Shown here: positions 1 through 12,915 of the stretch, one piece after another
Position numbering within the stretch: the stretch's first letter is position 1
Layout of the letters: each line of letters starts with the position of its first letter
From: Blumeriella jaapii
Lineage: Eukaryota > Ascomycota > Leotiomycetes > Helotiales > Drepanopezizaceae
Length of the DNA: 64,000 nucleotides
Assembly (NCBI GenBank): GCA_009599575.1
Contig: VWND01000005.1
Span: 1,612,001-1,676,000, forward strand
Direction: 5' to 3'
Notes under the pieces: generated by a model
Databases searched by the model: none
The model's input: the letters and a program-made list of their open reading frames with translations, nothing else
What the model was told of the DNA's origin: nothing
Translations under genes and position numbers: made by a program

Positions 1-2183
1 TATCATGAGTCTAGGCTGTTGTGGAATTGAGTGGGCTGTATCGGGCATCGATGCCGCGTGTCGAGCAGACGGTTCTGAGGCTCTGGGTGACTGACGGACG
101 GTCCTAAGCTGGGACTCGCCTGAGATATGTACCGGATTGTCGTGTCACGCTCTAAGATGAAGGGGCGGGATGGGCACTGAGCAGCGAACGTATGTGGGCT
201 GGAATGGGTACGGTTTGTAGCCAGCGAGTCCAGTCCGTCTTTGGTGGGATTTACGCCGCAGTGGGAGACGGGATGGTATTTCCTGAGACCGCGTGAAAAA
301 GGACAGAAGGAAGGAAGAAAGATGGTCCTAGGAAGCCTGAGAACGTCGGCTCGCTGTCATCATTTAGTAAAGCCTATCTATACGGAGAATTTAAATCTTC
401 TTAGCTTACTTACTCTCCACCTTTCGCGAGCGCTATGCTTATTGCGCTTTACTTTTGTCTCTCCCTCGGAAGAGGTGCAGATCGTTTCGATACACTTGCC
501 ATCTTTTGCATGCAGCAAGCTTAGGTTATGCTCCGCGAGGCTAATCGCAGCTTCGCCGATCGCATCTCCAGACTTGTTAATGGAGCACCTGGCAACGTAT
601 ATTCTGCACGCCAGCGCGGAAGCTTCTTGCCGCCGATCGAAAAGTCATTTTCTAGACTTCTGGGTAGAGCAGTCTCGACTTTCCCATCGACTAGCACCAG
701 AGCAAGACCATTCAAGGCTCCGATATCTTCCGGTTCATTTCTCGGCCGTCGGGAACGGTGGAAGGTTCTAGCTGCAGCACGCTTCGATCGGGTCGGTGGT
801 TGTCGAGCAGATTCTCTAATACGAGATTTCGCAACTTCAGTTCGAAGCGTGTGCGGAGACATAGGGCCTGTCTGGTTCCTCTCTTGTGACTTGCGATCAG
901 GACGGTAGGCAGTTTGAACCGGCGGATCTTTGATTTTGGCAATGCGTGTTCGTTTGAGAGCAAAAACGCGGGTTCAAGGGTGAAAGGAACAGGCCTAAAT
1001 GTGCGAGAAGGCCTGAAGCGAGAGAGAAATCCAGGACTACTATTGATCGACGATGACGCCCTCTGGTCTGTTTTGAGAGCTGTAATAAGATACCCCTTAG
1101 CTAATGTTATGTTTTGATATTTGCTTCAACCGTGGAAAGCCACTTGGGCGCTGATAGGAATCCACGCAGTAGAAGGAATCTGTAACAAAAGCAAAACAAA
1201 GTGAAAAAGACCCCGTCATACCTGAGTCTGGTAACCCTGATACATGAGCGAAGCCCATGTTTTTCGTCAGAAGAGTAAAGAAGGTTAGTCGAATACGAGT
1301 CTTCATATCATCATGATCACTACCTTTTGACGCGGCAAGAGGAAGCTTTGTGCTGATAACAAGATCGCGGGTCCTCCGACTTTCGTCTTGATCGTCGGAC
1401 TTCGTATGTTCTTGATCTTGATAAGGATTTCGTTCCACCTTTGCCGGTTCTGATTACTTCCCAGATTCAAAAAGGATGGTTCGCCGCTAAAACAACGGGT
1501 GAGCTAAGCGAGGTGTAGTAAACAGCATCCCGAATCGGCCAATTCTGAATTATGTATTGATCAAGTGACATTTTAATACTTGCAGCCAAGATGTTCTGAA
1601 TGCCTGTTTTGTATTTCAATAACAGTGTTCTTCAGTACCAGATACTATGTACGAGATTTTCACAGTCACAGGTGTGGCGCTTTCTTGGCCCATTAAATAA
1701 GGGTCACTTGGGTGCCTTCCAATCAAAAACACTTCGATCGTGATCGTTCTGAAATTTCCCCATCGTTCTTATTACCGGCTCAGACGTGGTGATTTAGGGG
1801 CTTCAAATCCCCCTGTCGATGAACACTTTATCTGAATGCATGAAGAAACAGTCAAAAATAAGGATTTCAAAGCGATGAGACGATTTGCTCTGCAGGAATG
1901 TATACCCCCGAAAAAAATCCTACACAGATGTACACAATAAGCAATCTGCTACCTTGCTCAGTCCGGCTAGTTAACCTGGTCAGTCACAGCCTGTGAACAA
2001 CCCAGGATGTAAAAAATGCGAGCAAATCCATCGACGTGGGAATGTATCAATCACCAATCTGATCATCCAACCAACCAATCTTTTTTTCCCCTTCACTCCA
2101 TACCCATAATTCACACCACCCTATCACCAAGTCAATCAACAGTTCGCTAAGCTGCTTCTCTTTCCCCTCTTAGAACACCTTGT
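1..2183. other. No supported gene in the left 2.2 kb
   Basis: Several frames of 60-175 codons are open on both strands between 240 and 1440, but none shows a recognisable domain, a consistent splice model or a clear start. From about 1450 to 2180 the sequence is moderately AT-rich and interrupted by stops in all frames. The end of this stretch has CT-rich and CAA-rich tracts like those found 5' of fungal genes. An unrecognised gene or the untranslated end of a neighbour outside the window cannot be excluded. Confidence 0.5.
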
Positions 2184-2383
2184 CATTAAGCGAGTGATGC
2201 TATCCAGAAAGAACGGCAACAGCAACAGCAACAACAACCACCATCGCCTCGCTCAAGTCCCGCATCTGTATCCGCCACGACGGAAAACACTTTCACAACA
2301 GCCAACCCCTCGCACCTCCCAGTCCACGACGTAAACGGCGCCGGCGCCAGCGCCAGCGCAGACATGTATTGGACGTCGCCACC

Positions 2384-2572
2384 ATGGCACCAGCAGAAGC
2401 GCCATTCATCAGCCTCGGCCGCGCCGTGACGGACTTCACCGCCGTGGCCTACCTGATGGGCATCTACGCCACACTCGCGCAGCGCAGCGCAGCGCGGGCT
2501 GAGCCGAGCCGGGGCGGCTGGCTGCTGGCGGCGATGCCGCGCCTGAGGGGGGAGCCTGCTGTTCACGGGTGA
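2384..2572 (+). CDS. Possible small ORF with strong start context, hypothetical
   Basis: A 62-codon frame starts at an ATG in near-ideal Kozak context (GCCACCATGG) and ends at 2572. The predicted peptide begins MAPAEAPFISLGRA, has a mildly hydrophobic stretch around residues 15-30 (YLMGIYATLAQ) and then an Arg/Ala-rich tail. The DNA is far more GC-rich than the flanks and follows a CAA/CAG-rich leader at 2205-2250. No domain is recognised. It could be the first exon of a larger gene, because a GT-rich, GC-rich stretch follows, but no convincing downstream exon was found. Confidence 0.25.
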   Translation: MAPAEAPFISLGRAVTDFTAVAYLMGIYATLAQRSAARAEPSRGGWLLAAMPRLRGEPAVHG

Positions 2573-2614
2573 CTGAAGGCGCGCGGTGTCGCCATGTGCA
2601 GAGGTATTGGGCAT

Positions 2615-3503
2615 GCGGATTAATGATTACAGGTGAGTGGAGGAGGCGCGCGCGGGGGAGGGGTCCTGGGGGTAGTTCAGTGCTGCTGTGAAGTTTTCGA
2701 TGGGGTGTAAATGGGCTTTTTGGAACTTCAAGATAGAGAGGGTTAGAAAGGAGATTGGCGGCCTTGTGTGATCTTACAGTGCCAAAGAAAGAAGGCAGTG
2801 AAAAAATGGAGAGATAAGATGTCGGATTCTAGAAATCGCGGTATGGTAGATAGAAAACCGCACGTTCCTGCTAACCACGTCTTCTGAAATCCCGTCAATG
2901 TACGTTAGTGTGGTAGCCTCAACTAGGTAGAGAAACCAGAAAAGAGCTGAGAGAACAGTATTGTTACTGCGCTTCTAGCACACGGAACTCCTACAAAGCC
3001 AGAGCAGCTCTTTACATCATCATGTGGAAACCCTTAGCTCCACATTCTACTTCTTAGATCCTAACCGACCCAGAACTCGCGTGAAGCTTTCCTTCAAAGT
3101 TGATGATAATGATAATGGTGATGGTATTATTTAGAGTCCGGAGAGGGCAGTGAGACTGCACAACCTCAAGCCTTCCGTAGGGCATCGGAAACGTGCTAAG
3201 CTGGGGATTGATACAAATATTCAACCCTCGAGAAAGCAATAATAACAAAGAAATTGTGACAAGTATCCGCGATTTGGGTTCTTTCCCCGACTGGTGGAAT
3301 GGGTTTCCATAGTTTTTAAAATACGACCCTGCTGATGGCTCGAAAGAGCTGTGACATGCATAAAAGCTGTTGAAGCAGTAGATAGTAAAGATTTGCGCGG
3401 CCGAAGATACAAGCTTCCGAACAGAAAGATCTAGAAAAACAGACTAGAACAAATAGACATAAAACAAAGCAAACTGGATGCGTGTGACTTTCAAAAATCA
3501 ACG
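2615..3503. other. Intergenic, no gene seen
   Basis: Only short frames occur here and none has recognisable content. The stretch around 3100-3130 is a small TGATGATAATGG-type repeat. Nothing else is supported. Confidence 0.5.
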
Positions 3504-3840
3504 TTAGTATCTAGAACTCCGTGGCGAGAAGTAGTTGGACGAAGCCGGAAGATGCGAATTCTCGTCAGATTTCAACGCCCCAGTCTTCAATGGTCGGTGG
3601 AGTTTGGGTCTGAAGCGTCTTGGGCCCAAGGCGGAAGCGGGAGCGTGATTTCCTGCACAGCACGAGATGGAAAGGCGAGTTGCGCCCGCCACAGAAGCAC
3701 TTAACATAAGCGTCTGTATGGCGGAATTTGGTATAACACCAATGAAAATCAACGTGAGTCGTTCGTAGCGCCAGAAGCCGGTGTAACATGGGTCGAGAAA
3801 GCTGTAAATCCAAGGCGCCGCCCACTTTGTACTCCAAGCC
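3504..3840 (-). mobile_element. Relic resembling the 3' end of a LINE-type reverse transcriptase ORF
   Basis: The minus-strand frame at 3837-3565 encodes about 90 residues. It runs from LSRPMLHRLLALR through HVDFHWCYTKFRHTDA to KCFCGGRNSPFHLVLCRK. The order Leu-His-Arg-Leu-Leu-Ala-x-Arg, then D-F-x-x-x-Y-x-x-F-x-H-x-D-A, then C-x-C-G-x4-P-x-H-x4-C resembles the C-terminal RNase H/zinc-knuckle end of fungal non-LTR retroelement proteins as I remember them. No endonuclease or polymerase region lies upstream on this strand and the frame is short, so I read it as a truncated, decayed copy. The family assignment is from memory of the motif order and needs a profile search. The overlapping frame at 3854-3504 is less convincing. 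Confidence 0.45.
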
Positions 3841-4478
3841 CCATCCTTTGTCATTCCATGGAAGGCAAGGTTAGACCTGCCAACGGCCTATCAACAAGTA
3901 CCGCAGACAAAACAAGATAGTGCCTTTCACCTTACCTACCGTTTTCAAGTGAGCAAGCAAGCAGACAGGTCATCCCTTCCTTTCCAAGACCAAGACAGTT
4001 ATGAGTAACTCGCAATGCCAACTAAGAGCTCATCAAGATCATGAGTTCGTGAATCGAAATGGGGTTTGTTGTATGTGAGCTGGCGAGCAGTATAGGGAGA
4101 ACAGGTAAAGAGAAAAAAAAAGTGTGGCAAGATATGAGGAGAGAGTAGGTAGGCAGGTAAGCTGAGAAGAAGAAAAATAAGAGAGGAAAAAAGCGGAAGA
4201 AGAAGAAGAAGAAGGAAAGAGACAAATCCTCAACGCTTCCGCGTTATGATTTCTAAGTCCTCACGTTGTCTTTTTTATGTTCTTTCGGTTGGTTTCAAAA
4301 TCGTAATGCGTAAAAAGCCTTGCTCCCAATTGATCTCATCTATTCTACTTTTAGTGAAGAGCAAGAGTATCGCCACCCAACTGAGCCCATCCATTGTAAA
4401 AGTGCGTGCAAGTCAATCATCAGCTACACCCAAACGTCATCGTTAAAGGTAGCCCGCCCTATCCCATACAGACCCCTT
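3841..4478. other. Intergenic region 3' of the isopropylmalate isomerase gene
   Basis: This is non-coding DNA with a purine-rich run near 4100-4215 (GAAGAAGAA and GTAGGTAGGCAGG units). The part next to 4478 is the 3' flank of the minus-strand leucine gene. No gene is seen. Confidence 0.6.
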
Positions 4479-6970
4479 CTACCAGTCAAGCGGCTCCTTG
4501 ATCTCCTCCCCCCGATTCGTCTTCTTGACTGGCACAGCCTTGGCAGCTAATCTCCCATTCTTGCCACGCTTCAAGTACCCACTGCCATCGAGCCACGGCG
4601 TCACGCTAGTCATCTTGCGTTCGAACGCATTGATCTTATCCTCCATCTGCATCGTCAGTCCGATGTCATCCAGTCCATTTACAAGACAGTGCTTGCGGAA
4701 CTCCTCCACCTCGAAACTGCAGATCTTCTTGCCGTCAGCATCGTTGATAACCTGGTTCGGGAGATCAACTTCGATCTCGCGGCCGGCGTGGGCCTCGGCG
4801 GCAATCTTGTCGAGGTCATCTTTGTTCGTGATGGCGATGGGCAGCATTCCGTTTTTGAAGGTGTTGTTGAAGAAGATGTCAGCGAACGAAGGCGCGATCA
4901 CACACTTGATGCCGAAATCAAGCAGAGCCCAAGGTGCGTGCTCGCGAGAACTACCACATCCAAAGTTGGGGCCGGTGACAACCAGGGTCTTGGAGTTGCG
5001 GTATTGAGGCTGGTTGAGGACAAAGTCGGGCTTCTCCGAGCCGTCGGGGTTGAAGCGGAGGGCGTAGAAGAGGGCGCTGCCGAGACCAGTGCGCTTGATG
5101 GTCTTGAGAAACTGTTTTGGAATGATGGCATCCGTGTCGACGTTTGGGCGGTCAAGAGGAGCTGCAATGCCCTTGTGGACTGTGAATTTAGGGAGACCGG
5201 CGGAGGAGCCAACTGACATGGTGTTCGTGTGTGGCTCGTTGTCCTCGGGTTGGTCACCGATCATCTCGCGCTCGTCGTCGTCGGTCTCAACACGTTCGTC
5301 AACCTGGGGCTTAACATCCATGGGAGGAGGGGTGGGTTTGCGGGTGATAGTGTTGTACTCTGCGAGTTTCCTGACATCGGCGAGCTTACCGACGATAGCA
5401 CACGCAGCAGCAGTGACAGGCGAAACCAAATGAGTCCGTCCGCCGGCACCCTGTCTGCCCTCGAAATTGCGGTTGGAAGTACTGGCGCATCGCTCTTGTG
5501 GCGCTAAGATATCCGGATTCATTCCAAGGCACATACTGCATCCAGCCTCGCGCCACTCGAAACCAGCATCAGTAAAGATCTTATCGAGACCCTCCGACTC
5601 GGCCTTGTCCTTGACGAGACCGCTCCCAGGAACGATCAGGGCTCTCTTGATATTGGCTGCAATCTTTTTGCCCTTAATGACCGCTGCGGCTGCTCTCAAG
5701 TCCTCAATTCTCGCATTCGTGCAAGAGCCAATAAAGATCTTATCCAACACAATCTCCTCCATCGGTGTACCCGCTGTAAGCCCCATGTACTCCAGCATGC
5801 GCTGGCCACTGGCCTGCTTCTCCTTCGTGGCAAACGTCGATGGGTCGGGAACCTTGCCCGTGATCGGCACGACATCCTCGGGCGAGGTACCCCAGGTCAC
5901 AGTTGGTGTAACGTCCTTCGCATCTATGAAGACGTCGATATCGTATTTTGCGCCCGGATCGGACTTGAGACCCTTCCAGTATTTGACAGCCTTCTTCCAC
6001 TCCTCCGAGTCGTATTTCGGCGCTAGGGGGCGACCCTTCAGATATTCGAAGGTAACTTCGTCGGGAGCAACCATGCCAGCTCTCGCACCACCCTCAATCG
6101 ACATGTTGCAAATCGACATGCGGGCCTCCATGCTGAGCGACTCGATAGCCGACCCGCAGAACTCAATCACAGCACCGGTCCCACCAGCAGTGCCAATCTG
6201 TCCGATAGCATGGAGAATAATGTCCTTGGACGAGACACCAGGAGCAAGCTCGCCATCGACCCGAATACGCATGTTCTTACTGCGCTTCGTGATGAGGGTC
6301 TGCGTGGCGAGGACGTGCTCGACCTCACTGGTACCAATGCCGAAAGCCAACGCTCCAAAGGCGCCATGTGTAGAAGTATGCGAGTCGCCACACACGACGG
6401 TCGTACCGGGAAGGGTGAAGCCTTGCTCGGGACCGATGATATGCACGATGCCCTGACGCTTGTCGCCGAGTCCGAAATATGTGATGCCAAAGTCCTTGAC
6501 GTTGTCCTCGAGGGTCATGCATTGGAGACGGGAGTCTTCTTCCTCGACGAAGGTCTCGATGTTCTTGAGGTTTTTCCGCGATGTGGTGGGGACGTTCTGC
6601 AGATTGTGAGCTACTTTTCCTGTGCCCATTTGTTGTAGCATTGAAACGTACGTGATCAGTCGTAGCAAGAGTGCAATCTGGTCGTCTAACCTTGCGGCCG
6701 GCATTTTTCAAGCCCTCGAAAGCTTGCTATGTCCGTCAGTCAGTCAACGACCTATAAAGCCCGCTCTCGAAATACTTACCGGAGAAGTAACCTCGTGCAC
6801 CAAATGTCGGTCTATACACCCCACCAATCAGTTACACCCTCGTCCAAGCTGAGCTTTCGAAAGCGCCTACCGATGTAAAGCAAGATGGTTCCGTCCAGTC
6901 TCTCATCGACGATATGGTCCTGGAAAACCTTATCGTATAGCGTCTGCGGATGTCCCTCTACAGTCGGCAT
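4479..6970 (-). CDS. LEU1: 3-isopropylmalate dehydratase (alpha-isopropylmalate isomerase), leucine biosynthesis
   Basis: The enzyme isomerises 2-isopropylmalate to 3-isopropylmalate, the second dedicated step of leucine synthesis. It is the fungal single-chain form that joins the bacterial LeuC and LeuD parts. I read four exons: 6970-6871, 6811-6780, 6726-6652 and 6596-4479, with donors GTAGGC, GTAAGT and GTACGT, giving about 774 residues, the normal size. The start [16 protein letters not shown] matches the family N terminus. Iron-sulfur cluster cysteines are visible in [12 protein letters not shown] and in [11 protein letters not shown]; substrate-loop residues lie in [17 protein letters not shown]. 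The swivel domain carries [21 protein letters not shown]. An acidic low-complexity linker joins the two halves. The long in-frame extension upstream of 6596 is intron read-through. The symbol follows S. cerevisiae usage; other fungi use leu2A or leuA-type names. Confidence 0.97.
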
Positions 6971-9578
6971 GTTGACGTAGGTTCTCTGAAATGTGTATGA
7001 AGCTGGAGATCGTATGAAGGAGAAGAGTGAGAATGGTATGTTGAATCTGAAAGAGACAGAAGTTGTGGTCGAACTTTCGTAGCTTGGAGTGGTGCGGGGT
7101 GTCTGTCTCTTATTTGTGATGTCAAGATCTTCCGATGTCGGGACAAAAAGTAACAGCAAGTTATAGTGGGGTTGGCTGGTCCAAGCTCAGCCAATCAACG
7201 GAGCAGCATTAGCGATGCCAAGATGGGCAGGTGTGTTTACGATAAACAGCAGAATGCGTCGAATCTCGCGTAGAAGTAAATACTGCTAGACCAGATGGCA
7301 ACAGCCCGGCATAGGGGAGAATAACGAAGCAACAGAGGAGGAGATTATATTGTCGCGTTCCAAACCCCGATCTGATCTACTATGTACACATGGGAGATGT
7401 CATTAATTCTAGGGTTGAGTGTTGTTCTGGCTCACGCTGAAGGTTTCGATTACAAAGGGCTTTTACTACTACTGCTACTACTTTTATGTACAAGAGTACC
7501 ATCATCCAATGATAAACACATGTTAACTTGCCGCTTTTCAGACCAGAATTCATCAAATTCATTGTACTTCTCCAGGGGAAAGCCTTGATGAAGTATTCCT
7601 ACGCTAATGCCAAAACGATGCGAAGCCGTGACCGCCACGGGAACAAGCTGTACAAAATACTAGAGAATTCAATGAGTGCAGCTTTGCCAACTCTTTGACC
7701 AGCACCAGTGGCCAGGGTTCAGGCATTGATTAGAAAATTTACACCACGTAGTACTGTACTACTACTCAGTACTATGTATGACGATGTGCGTACAACATCT
7801 TTTCATTTACATAGTAAGATAAGAGGTACGAAGCATACGCATTTCACAACCAACCATCACACGGACCAAACCCTGTCTCTGTCTCTTAGCCCCCACATCT
7901 TTCACTCACTTCATCATCTCCCGCTTCGGCGTCAAGCAAACCAATCAAGAAGCACATTAGCGGCAGCCTCAGCGATTTGCCTCCTACTCACCTACCTACC
8001 TTACAGTGCCTAGGTATCTACCGTGTACTCCGCACCCCCTTGACTTCCACCTCTCTCCCACCACGTTCTTCTTCTGCCAAACTTCTTTCCGAAAAAGGAA
8101 GAAGAAAAGTGACCAAACCCAAACCTTTCCTATGCATACAGTACATACGTGTGCATCCAGGGCCCGTTCCACATTAATCTTCACATGCGCCTTTTTCTTC
8201 CTTCCAGGCCTGTACGTATGTACAGACAGTACCTTCGCAATGAAAAGTAAGGTCTGCAAACAAGAAAGCAAACGAAGAACAATTGGTCATCAGCTTTTCT
8301 CTCTTGCTTGAACCACGAACAACAACAGCATCACCAACGACAACAACAACAACAAGCACTTTTCATAGACTTGTTTCTCACTTTCGTGATCCCCGCCATT
8401 AGGTCGTGCATGACAGGGATTTTACCTTTATTTACTGTGGGGGGAGGGGGAGTGGGGTAAGTAAGGGTTTGATGGCAGGGAAACAGAAGGAAGTACTGTA
8501 CACGTACATATGTGTACACATGTACATACAGTACTATGAACTTACTTACAATGTAATTCGGTTGATTGGTGATCGCAAACACCCAGACTGCGATAAAGCC
8601 CAGCACACACGTGACACGAAACCTTCTCGAACAACAACAATCCCGCCCTTCAGATGGAGCGGATCGTCCCGGCCACCCGACGACGAAGTCAACAACGTCT
8701 ACATCCCAAAGGGGTTTCTCCCAAGCCCATCCTTCTACAGCGTGTACGGCCCTTTCTTTCGCTAGTTGCTTTTCAGCTTCCCATCAGCTGAAGAAGCGTC
8801 TTCTCTTCTCTTCACTCTACGCGTCTTCTCTTCGCGTGCCCGGCTTTTCCGTCGCAGCGAGGCCGGCGGCGGCCTTGGAGTCCCAGTGCTTTCACGCAGC
8901 AGCAGCAGCAGCAGAACAAAAAAGCCACTCGAAAAAAACGAGTCTCGGGTTCAAGCCAACTAACTGTACTCCACTCCACTCCACTCCACTCCACATAACA
9001 AAGCGATTTTTGCCCTTTACGTATCGTCACTTACGGTGAGGGGTATTTCTTTCTCTTTTATGTGTTTGTTGCGACAGGAGAAGTGATAAGCCAGTTGAAG
9101 CATCTCGTTCACTACTTACCTACCTACCTACCTACTGTAGGATGGAAACAGACCATCACCATAGAAAAACCGAGGAGAGGAAAAAACTCAGATATCAGCG
9201 ATTCGCAATTCATCAATCGCGATATCGATCCCAACACCGACTTCAATGTCACTCCTAATCTATTATCAACACTAACAACTGCAACACTTCCTCACTCAAC
9301 AACACGACTTGCAGAAACCCACTCAAGCGACACTTACTCTGAAGCTCTTAAAATTGGAAAAAATCAAAAAAATTTCTTGTTCGTTAGGAGAGGAATAGAA
9401 GATATTGATGATAGAACCGACGATAGGCATTGCTCTCGGAAAGTCACAATCAGCCCAGCCCTTCTCACACCTTCCCACATCTCCCCACCCAATCTAGCCC
9501 AACACTACACTCCAAGCATTCCTCTCTCACAACCAGCCCTACCAAAACATTCTCAGCCTAAGCTATACCTTCCCTCTC
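6971..9578. other. Intergenic, rich in short tandem repeats and TACTGTA-type words
   Basis: This 2.6 kb separates two minus-strand genes. It should hold the leucine gene promoter (6971-about 7300). Visible repeats are CTACTA near 7465, CAACAA at 8318-8356, a short CAG run at 8898-8916, six ACTCC units at 8967-8994 and TACC units at 9116-9136. Palindromic TACTGTAC/GTACATATGTGTAC words lie near 7750 and 8490-8540. A plus-strand frame at 9062-9817 is Pro/Ser/Thr-rich and mostly antisense to the next gene, so I do not call it. Confidence 0.55.
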
Positions 9579-12500
9579 TCACTCCCATCCCCCTATTCCA
9601 AAATCCCACAATTCCTCCGTCAAACCCCAAACAAAAACCTCACTACCCCTCCAACTACCCTCGCAATTCCCCCCAAGCACACCTAACACTCTCACCCCCA
9701 AAACCAACACCACAAAACCCCCCAGCACGAACCCCGCCGCAGCCGCAAACAAGACCCAATCCGGCGCCGTCACCTCCTGCCTCTCGAAGCGCTTTCGCGC
9801 CGCGCTCTCCGCGTTGAACGCCGGCTCCACGAACAGCCAGCTGTTGTGGAGGAAGCCCGTCACCACTTGGCTGACGGATAGCCGCTTCACGGGTGGTTTC
9901 TTCTTCATGGCGCTTTTCGTTGGCGACTTTGTTGGCGAAGGCGTTTGGGAAAACACCACAGCTTTCTTGTCCTTCCCATTCCCCTCCAATCCCGTCACTG
10001 CCACTTTCGGCTTCACCAGAGGCGGCGGATGCCACACTACAAGCGCATCATGCTTCTTAACCGGAACCACGGCCCCGGCACCAGGTGTCTTCCGAGCTGG
10101 ATTCCCACCCGGCTCCCGTCTCGTTTCGTCTTTATTCCACGAACGACCTCCTATGTCTCCTCTTCCTCTGCCGGCTGGGGACACTCGAAGCCCGGCCCCT
10201 TTCGTCTCGTCCGACTTCTCCTTTCTTGCTTTGGACGGACTGGGCTGTTTTCCTGTCTGCGTTTCCGCCTTTCTTTTCGTCAAACTGTGTTTGAAAAGCT
10301 GGAACGCGGTGCGGGCTGCGTTCTGGGCGGCCTGGTGCTCCTGCTCGGGAGTCAGGGACGTAGATATGGATATGGGTGTGTTCTTCAGCTCCACCCGCTC
10401 GCCGTCGGGAGAAGTCGTCTGACATAATTTTGCGGTCCGCTGTTTGGTCTCCACGAGGTGGTGTTCCGATGATGTAACGATGTCGGCTGGATGAGCGTGG
10501 GGCAGATCGTTCTGCTGCTCGCTGGGCTTGGAGCTCGGAGGGGAGTTTACCCGCAAAGGTGTCAGGCTCTGCTGGTGGTGGAGTACTGGGGGCATCTGAC
10601 TCCCAGGTACGACGTCTTCTGGGCCGTCGGTCTGACCCGGGAGGCGCTGATACGGATCGAGGCCAGTAGTGGTAGTGATGAAAGTGTTGGTGGATAACGG
10701 TAGGTGATCGGGCTCGGTTTTGTTGATTGTGGGTGGCACGCACTAGAACTCACTTGTCAGCCACCAACCCCCAACTTAAAGAGAGAGATACACGAACCAC
10801 CGGGTAAGATTCCTTCGCTGGGTAATTCGACGGGATCCTGGCCTCGAATGGAGCCTTCAGCGCTATCGGTGGTAGTTCGTTGAGGCAAGTGATGATTTTG
10901 CCCTGTCTGCTGACGTTTCTCTGGCTTTGGGCCGAGGGGGGGTGGATCTGGACCTGTTTCGTCGAGACTGACCGGTATGAGATCGCTGAAGCTCTTCTTT
11001 CTTGAAGGTCTTCGTACTCCTCCGGCCGGGTGGCCTTGTCTAAAAAAGACTCTAGCCTATGCGATGGAGATCGCATAGCCGTCATAGTTGGTGTCTTGGG
11101 ACTTCCGTTTGGTTGTTGGCTGTTCAATGGACTGTGTTGTGGCGTTGGGTGAAGATCTGGGGCTCTATTTCGAGAGTGTGATGGTGATACCCCAGGCACT
11201 GAAGCGCCGCCTGTCTGGTTTATCTCTTTACTGCTCACCAGGCCCGGTTGCGAAGTCCTTGGGACAATTGGGACTCCCTGCGAAGAGGAACGTCGTGATG
11301 TCACTGGTGTGGACGGTTCAGTGACCCGCTTGTTCGTGGGTACCTCCTGTACCCGAATCTGATCCTTCGGCCCATTACTTTCGACATCCTGGACATGATG
11401 CAGAGCCTCTCGAGCATCGGGGACGTTATCTACGACCGGAATCTGCTTCAAAGGACTCGAGACGGCAGGGTTGTGAATAGTCGTGACCGAAGACTCATTG
11501 CTTTTACGGCGAGTCAGAGAAGCACCACAACTTGGGGAGCCGACCTCTTTCCGAGGGATAGACTGCTTCCGTACACGGGAAGCCTGCCCGCTCAACAGAC
11601 TTGGAGAACCGACTGCCTTTCTAGGGATCGAGTGTTGACGTTGAAGCGCGCTCCCCTCGCTTGATCGGCTTGACAAGCGTTCTTCTATCAACGGCGAAGA
11701 CTCAGCTCGATGACTAAAGTAATCTCGTGGTTGAATAAGTTTGTCTCCTATGTATGGGATTGGATTGGTAGCAGAAGGCATCGGGAAAAGACGATCTCCG
11801 GGCGAGAGCTCTGATCATTTGTTAGCCGAAACCCAAACAAACAAACCCCAGAAGTACTGACCAACAAGCGGCGACCCAGCCACCGACTGCACAATAGGAC
11901 TAAGTTCCGGCTCAGCAACGCTACTCCACCCATTCTCGCTCAACTTCCACTTCCCGCGTCTTCTCTGCTGCATCTTCTGGTCCAGCTTCTTCCTCTTCGC
12001 CCTAGTACTCAGCGCCCTCACCAATTCGGCATTGTGTCTCGCCTCCGCCTCCTCATACCTCCTCTTCTGCTCCACAACCTTCCTCGCTTCCTCGTCCAGC
12101 CTGTGCTTAGTCTCCTCGCTCATCTGACTCGGCTCGCTCCCACTACTAACATCCCAATACCCGGTCCTCGGATTCGCCCCTTGCACACCCAGATAATCAC
12201 CACTCTCTTTCAGACTCCGTCTCTGCTCCCGCCGGCTTATCTTATCCTCAAACGTCCTCCTCAGAGCCGTTGGATCACGCTCCTGTGCCGCGTGGCCCCT
12301 CGCCAGAATAGTCCCCTCAAACACCCCTCCCTCCGGATCCTGCTCTGGAAGCCTCAATACCGGTGGCAAGGCCGGTAGCGCTCGATCCAATCGATAAACC
12401 TCTCCCGGACCTGAGGCTCGAGCCTCGCCCACCGCCGGGAAGTAAAGCTGCTGCACGTCACCCCCCTCCACGCCTCCACCACCTCCCTGGGAAGCGCGGA

Positions 12501-12915
12501 GATGCGCCTGCGATGCGGTCGTCGTCTGAAAGGAGCCCCCCCCCGCGACCCCTCGAAGCAGTAGCAGGTCCCGCGTACCAGGAGCTCGACGCGCCGGTAG
12601 CACGGCTCCGGGAGGATCCAACTGCTCACTCGCGCCCTCGGCATCGGCATCGGCATCCTTGCGAGAGCGAATGGTGCCGCCCCTCTCGGGTCGGTGGCTG
12701 GGGAGGAGCTTCTTGAGGCCCTCGCTTAGGCTCCTGGAGCGCCGGTGGTGTCTTCTGTTGCTCTGCGTGGTGAGCGCTGCCGGGGGTGGGCTCTTGAGAC
12801 GCTTGAGGAAGGACGTGGGATGCCAGGTGAAGGAGCGCCTGTCGGGCGTGAGGGGTGTGCTGTTACTAGGTGATACTGGAGCGGGCGTCTGTGAGGGCTG
12901 GGCGTCTGTTGACAT
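9579..12915 (-). CDS. Large Ser/Pro-rich protein with C-terminal membrane segment, function unknown
   Basis: I do not recognise a family. Three exons fit one frame: 12915-11862, 11810-10792 and 10742-9579, with donor GTCAGT, branch CTAAC and donor GTATCT, giving about 1,078 residues. The N terminus is basic and Ser/Arg-rich (FTWHPTSFLKRLK, then RRSRSLSEGLKKLLP). Residues around 250-310 are a charged, probably coiled-coil block (EEARKVVEQKRRYEEAEARH). The middle is disordered with repeated SIPRK.VGSPS units. The last 70 residues hold a hydrophobic segment, DWVLFAAAAGFVLGGFVVLV, suggesting a C-terminal membrane anchor. Both splice junctions preserve frame, which supports one gene rather than three. 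The basic N terminus could equally be cytosolic or nuclear; no function is inferred. Confidence 0.7.

Noticed and set aside
1770..1830. T-arm-like GGGGCTTCAAATCCCC
   Set aside because: The G53-C61 pair and a matching A box and acceptor stem are missing, so not a tRNA.
5467..6456. 329-codon plus-strand frame
   Set aside because: Shadow of the isopropylmalate isomerase exon on the other strand.
8930..8965. GGGTTCAAGCC resembling a tRNA B box
   Set aside because: No A box at the right distance and no cloverleaf can be drawn.
9062..9817. 251-codon plus-strand frame
   Set aside because: Pro/Ser/Thr-rich, no domain, and its 3' half is antisense to the third exon of the 9579-12915 gene, whose frames are supported by phase-consistent introns.
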